The notes beneath the pieces are model-generated. The model was not told where the DNA came from. It was given only the letters and a program-made list of their open reading frames with translations, and ran no database searches. A program made the position numbers and the translations under genes. Below are positions 6,316-8,289 of a stretch of 8,289 nucleotides of DNA, one piece after another. Source of the stretch: an archaeon. Lineage in GTDB: Archaea; EX4484-52; B79-G9. The stretch spans positions 1-8,289 of the forward strand of contig WSZW01000002.1 of assembly GCA_013139905.1 (NCBI GenBank), read 5' to 3'. Position 1 is the stretch's first letter. The number at the start of each line of letters is the position of its first letter.

Positions 6316-6995
6316 TATATTTTCCTAAATAAATAACCAGAAAATTCTGAGTCTGGTGTAGGTGAAATATCATAATGTGGTATTCCTGATGAAACAAGTA
6401 GCATACTAACTCTTACATCAACTGTATCATTAGCAGACAATTCAATAAGTTTTGTATTTCTAATAGTCTTGTTATCACCCATAGTGATACCACCATCGTT
6501 CACAGAACCCATTAAATGTGATTTAACATTATTTACATACAAATACAAAGTTACAAGAGTTGATCGGTGTCTGGCCTGTACACACGCTGTTATCATATAA
6601 TGTCCATCAACAGGTGCGGTAAACGTATATGTGTTGGCATCATAAACACCATCTAAATCAAACGACACTCTATCATTATTAATTTTAGTAATAACACCAT
6701 CCACCAAAATAATCTGTGATGACTGTATAGCACTAAACAAATATTTCGGAGTTGTATTATTTTTATTTTGTTCTGATGGTAATGAAGCAGGTAATTGTTT
6801 ATTTATAAATTTTGCACCATTCCAAGATAAACCATCGGATGTTTGAAGATTTGTTATTTCAACATCATCAAATTGACCAATTGTTTCTATTTGTCCACTA
6901 GATGATACCCATTGATCTACATCATATGTCCATGCGTTTCCATTATTATCATAAAATATCTGGCCGTTTGTAGGATTGTTTGGAAAGTCTATCAT
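6315..6995 (-). CDS. Small fibre/adhesin-like virion protein with C1q-like head
   Basis: This is a 226-residue protein from the ATG at 6995. A longer frame from a TTG at 7013 is possible, but 6995 gives the family N-terminus MIDFPNNPTNGQIFYDNNG, makes an ATGA overlap with the preceding gene, and has GGGGGAG nine bases upstream. The module (1-30) ends AWTYDVDQWV. A short diverged linker follows (FDDVEITNLQTSDGLSWNG, 42-60). The head (about 83-226) is one of the most typical C1q-like heads in the window: YTFTAPVDGHYMITACVQ (123-140), VTLYLYVNNVK (148-158), ELSANDTVDVRV (186-197) and the closing FSGYLFRKI. It is one of the shortest array members, close to one module, one linker and one head. Confidence 0.86.
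   Translation of the reverse strand: MIDFPNNPTNGQIFYDNNGNAWTYDVDQWVSSSGQIETIGQFDDVEITNLQTSDGLSWNGAKFINKQLPASLPSEQNKNNTTPKYLFSAIQSSQIILVDGVITKINNDRVSFDLDGVYDANTYTFTAPVDGHYMITACVQARHRSTLVTLYLYVNNVKSHLMGSVNDGGITMGDNKTIRNTKLIELSANDTVDVRVSMLLVSSGIPHYDISPTPDSEFSGYLFRKI
6323..6326 (-). promoter_or_regulatory. Ribosome binding site for the gene starting at 6315
   Basis: AGGA lies seven bases before the ATG at 6315, inside the last codons of the upstream gene (the RK of its FRKI ending). This junction therefore combines TAATG coupling with a usable Shine-Dalgarno, which most other junctions lack. Confidence 0.55.
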
Positions 6996-7678
6996 CCGAC
7001 CATACTCCCCCAAAAATAACTTTGTCCGTCATCATGAACAATATAATCAAGGCCGGTACCACCTGTTTCGCTGGTCTCAAACCAAGCAGATATTCTATTA
7101 CCTTTATTAAGATTAATTGTCATATTACCACCAACACATAAATTATACGATCTTTCTGATCCCGCGGAATCACCTTGTTGATTATGGTATTCTCCAATAT
7201 AACGAATAACTGTTTTATTTATTTTTATAAAAGACAATCTACGATAACCATCATCCATATTAGATGTACTATTATCCAAATGATAATATATACCAAATTG
7301 CCATATACCTGTTTGTGGTATAGTGTACTCATAATTAGTTACACTATATTTCCCTGTTGTACCAAATTCTTCAACAACTATATCAAATGGTACAATTGTT
7401 TCTATATCACTACAAGGAAAATCAACAGATAGTTTTACTTTAAAGAAATAATCATCAATCTTTAAAACATCTGGACTCCATTTTTCAAGACCTTGATCAT
7501 AGTATAAGAAGTTATCAACATTAGGAGATGTATATGTAACATCATTTAGATCATCTATGTTTTGAACTTGTGTAACTAACATACCCCAGCTTGCATTATT
7601 ATACTGCCAAAGGTTATCATCAGGATCAACCCATTTTTGTCCTTCTGATGCTGGTGATGGAAAATCAAGATCAGCCAT
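6992..7678 (-). CDS. Small fibre/adhesin-like virion protein, C1q-like head
   Basis: This is a 228-residue protein. The frame is open further upstream, but the ATG at 7678 gives the family N-terminus (MADLDFPSPASEGQKWVDPDD, then LWQYNNASW) and a TAATG overlap with the preceding stop, so the 14 residues before it are not counted. The linker unit is IDDLNDVTYTSPNVDNFLYYD and W (41-67). The head spans about 75-228, with YTIPQTGIWQFGIYYHLDN (118-136), RLSFIKINKTVIRYIG (147-162), LNKGNRISAWFE (190-201) and a closing YFWGSMVG. The ending lacks the basic tail of the paralogues. A β-jelly-roll of the C1q/TNF type is inferred from strand pattern only. Confidence 0.85.
   Translation of the reverse strand: MADLDFPSPASEGQKWVDPDDNLWQYNNASWGMLVTQVQNIDDLNDVTYTSPNVDNFLYYDQGLEKWSPDVLKIDDYFFKVKLSVDFPCSDIETIVPFDIVVEEFGTTGKYSVTNYEYTIPQTGIWQFGIYYHLDNSTSNMDDGYRRLSFIKINKTVIRYIGEYHNQQGDSAGSERSYNLCVGGNMTINLNKGNRISAWFETSETGGTGLDYIVHDDGQSYFWGSMVG
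7005..7011 (-). promoter_or_regulatory. Ribosome binding site deciding the start at 6995
   Basis: GGGGGAG on the minus strand is separated by nine bases from the ATG at 6995. It overlaps the alternative TTG start at 7013 and could not serve that start. It therefore supports 6995 as the true beginning. Confidence 0.65.
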
Positions 7679-8289
7679 TATACCACCGTTGTATCTTTTT
7701 TCAACATACCAGAAAACCAAGATTGTGTTTTTATAGTATGTGATGTATCATAATTTTCATTTTTATACACAGAAAAATAATCACCAGCAACCGCTTCAAC
7801 TAATGTTGTGAATCCTATATTCAGGTAGTTTGTTGATTCTGCATTACCTTCAATTACATAATTAATTGCGGTTGTGTTTTTATACAAATAAAGATATAGG
7901 TATGTTGAATGACTAAGATTATCAATACGCATATTACAATTAAATTCATATATTCCGTCTACAGGCGCAACATATCTATATAATGAATTGCTATAATCAT
8001 TATCTGTATCAAAACCATTAGTTGCAGATGTATCAAATAAAACTAATGATGGTCCAGTTCCTTCTGTATAATCTGTTTTTACTCTAGCATTAAATGCATG
8101 AGCATTAGATGATGTTGTTTCAACTCTTGAATCTGTACCACCAATAGATACCCATTGCACAGAATTTCCATCATCATAATAGATCGCTGTGAAAGCGGTT
8201 GTTGTATTAAACCAAATTGGATATCTTAATGTGTCATCTGGTGGAGATGCACCGTACCAGACTTCAACAGACTTAACACTTTTGTTTAT
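7678..8289 (-). CDS. Fibre/adhesin-like virion protein with C1q-like head (5' end outside window)
   Basis: The frame stays open to the right edge, so the real start is outside; a GTG at 8160 that could be mistaken for a start lies inside a conserved module. The visible 203 residues begin with VWYGASPPDDTLRYPIWFNT, then IYYDDGNSVQWVSIG (36-50). This module is shared with the long fibre at 1-2212 (PPDD, YPLWVNT, YQDVDSDQW). It is followed, without a visible DLxDV linker, by a good C1q-like head (about 63-197): HAFNARVKT, YVAPVDGIYEFNCNM (106-120), YLYLYLYKN (130-138), AVAGDYFSVYKNE (166-178) and WFSGMLKK. It ends at a TAATG junction with the next gene. Confidence 0.86.
   Translation of the reverse strand: MNKSVKSVEVWYGASPPDDTLRYPIWFNTTTAFTAIYYDDGNSVQWVSIGGTDSRVETTSSNAHAFNARVKTDYTEGTGPSLVLFDTSATNGFDTDNDYSNSLYRYVAPVDGIYEFNCNMRIDNLSHSTYLYLYLYKNTTAINYVIEGNAESTNYLNIGFTTLVEAVAGDYFSVYKNENYDTSHTIKTQSWFSGMLKKDTTVV

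Noticed and set aside
6800..6807. A second TATAAATA on the minus strand inside the gene at 6315-6995
   Set aside because: It lies within coding sequence (the FINK codons), nearly 500 bases before the next start, with no gap or leader. One chance match per window is expected in DNA this AT-rich.
7678..8160. GTG at 8160 as the start of the right-edge gene
   Set aside because: The frame is open to the window edge, and the 43 codons before it encode a module conserved in the long fibre gene, so the true start is outside.

Overview
The window looks like part of a late structural-gene region of an AT-rich tailed bacteriophage, most likely a T4-like myovirus of the marine type. The evidence is the gene content: tail-fibre-like linker repeats, a short conserved N-terminal module and C1q/TNF-like trimeric head domains. 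A TATAAATA sequence identical to the T4 late-promoter consensus also sits in the only intergenic gap. The host cannot be read from this sequence. There are no tRNAs, integrases, insertion sequences, CRISPRs or enzymes, and no convincing gene on the + strand.

All coding is on the minus strand, so transcription runs from the right edge to the left edge. In order these are: an unfinished gene entering at the right edge (7678-8289), six complete genes (6992-7678, 6315-6995, 5215-6315, 4436-5215, 3651-4436, 2257-3651), a 44-base gap (2213-2256), and a long fibre gene (1-2212) that leaves through the left edge. The seven genes right of the gap are packed with no spacing. Five junctions are TAATG stop/start overlaps and one is ATGA, so they probably form one translationally coupled operon. 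The gap gene has its own candidate late promoter, an A-rich leader with a 9-bp tandem repeat, and a good Shine-Dalgarno.

All eight genes appear to be built from one kit. The N-terminal module is about 30-35 residues with an FPNNPxxG core followed by spaced aromatic residues. The middle consists of DLxDV...LxWDGxxW linker units. The C-terminus is one or two β-rich heads with the sequence pattern of phage C1q-like domains (FTAPVDGxYxF, LYLYxN, AGDYxxxY, FxGxL). The anchor and linker are conserved between paralogues while the heads are strongly diverged. The simplest reading is a tandem array of small adhesins or decoration fibres sharing one attachment mode and differing in what they bind. That role is inferred; the modular homology is seen directly.

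The most distinctive points are the size and regularity of this array, two genes with an extra second C-terminal domain, and a recent internal duplication in the long fibre gene (56 of 59 bases identical, differences all synonymous). The compact promoter/stop/leader at 2213-2261 is also notable.
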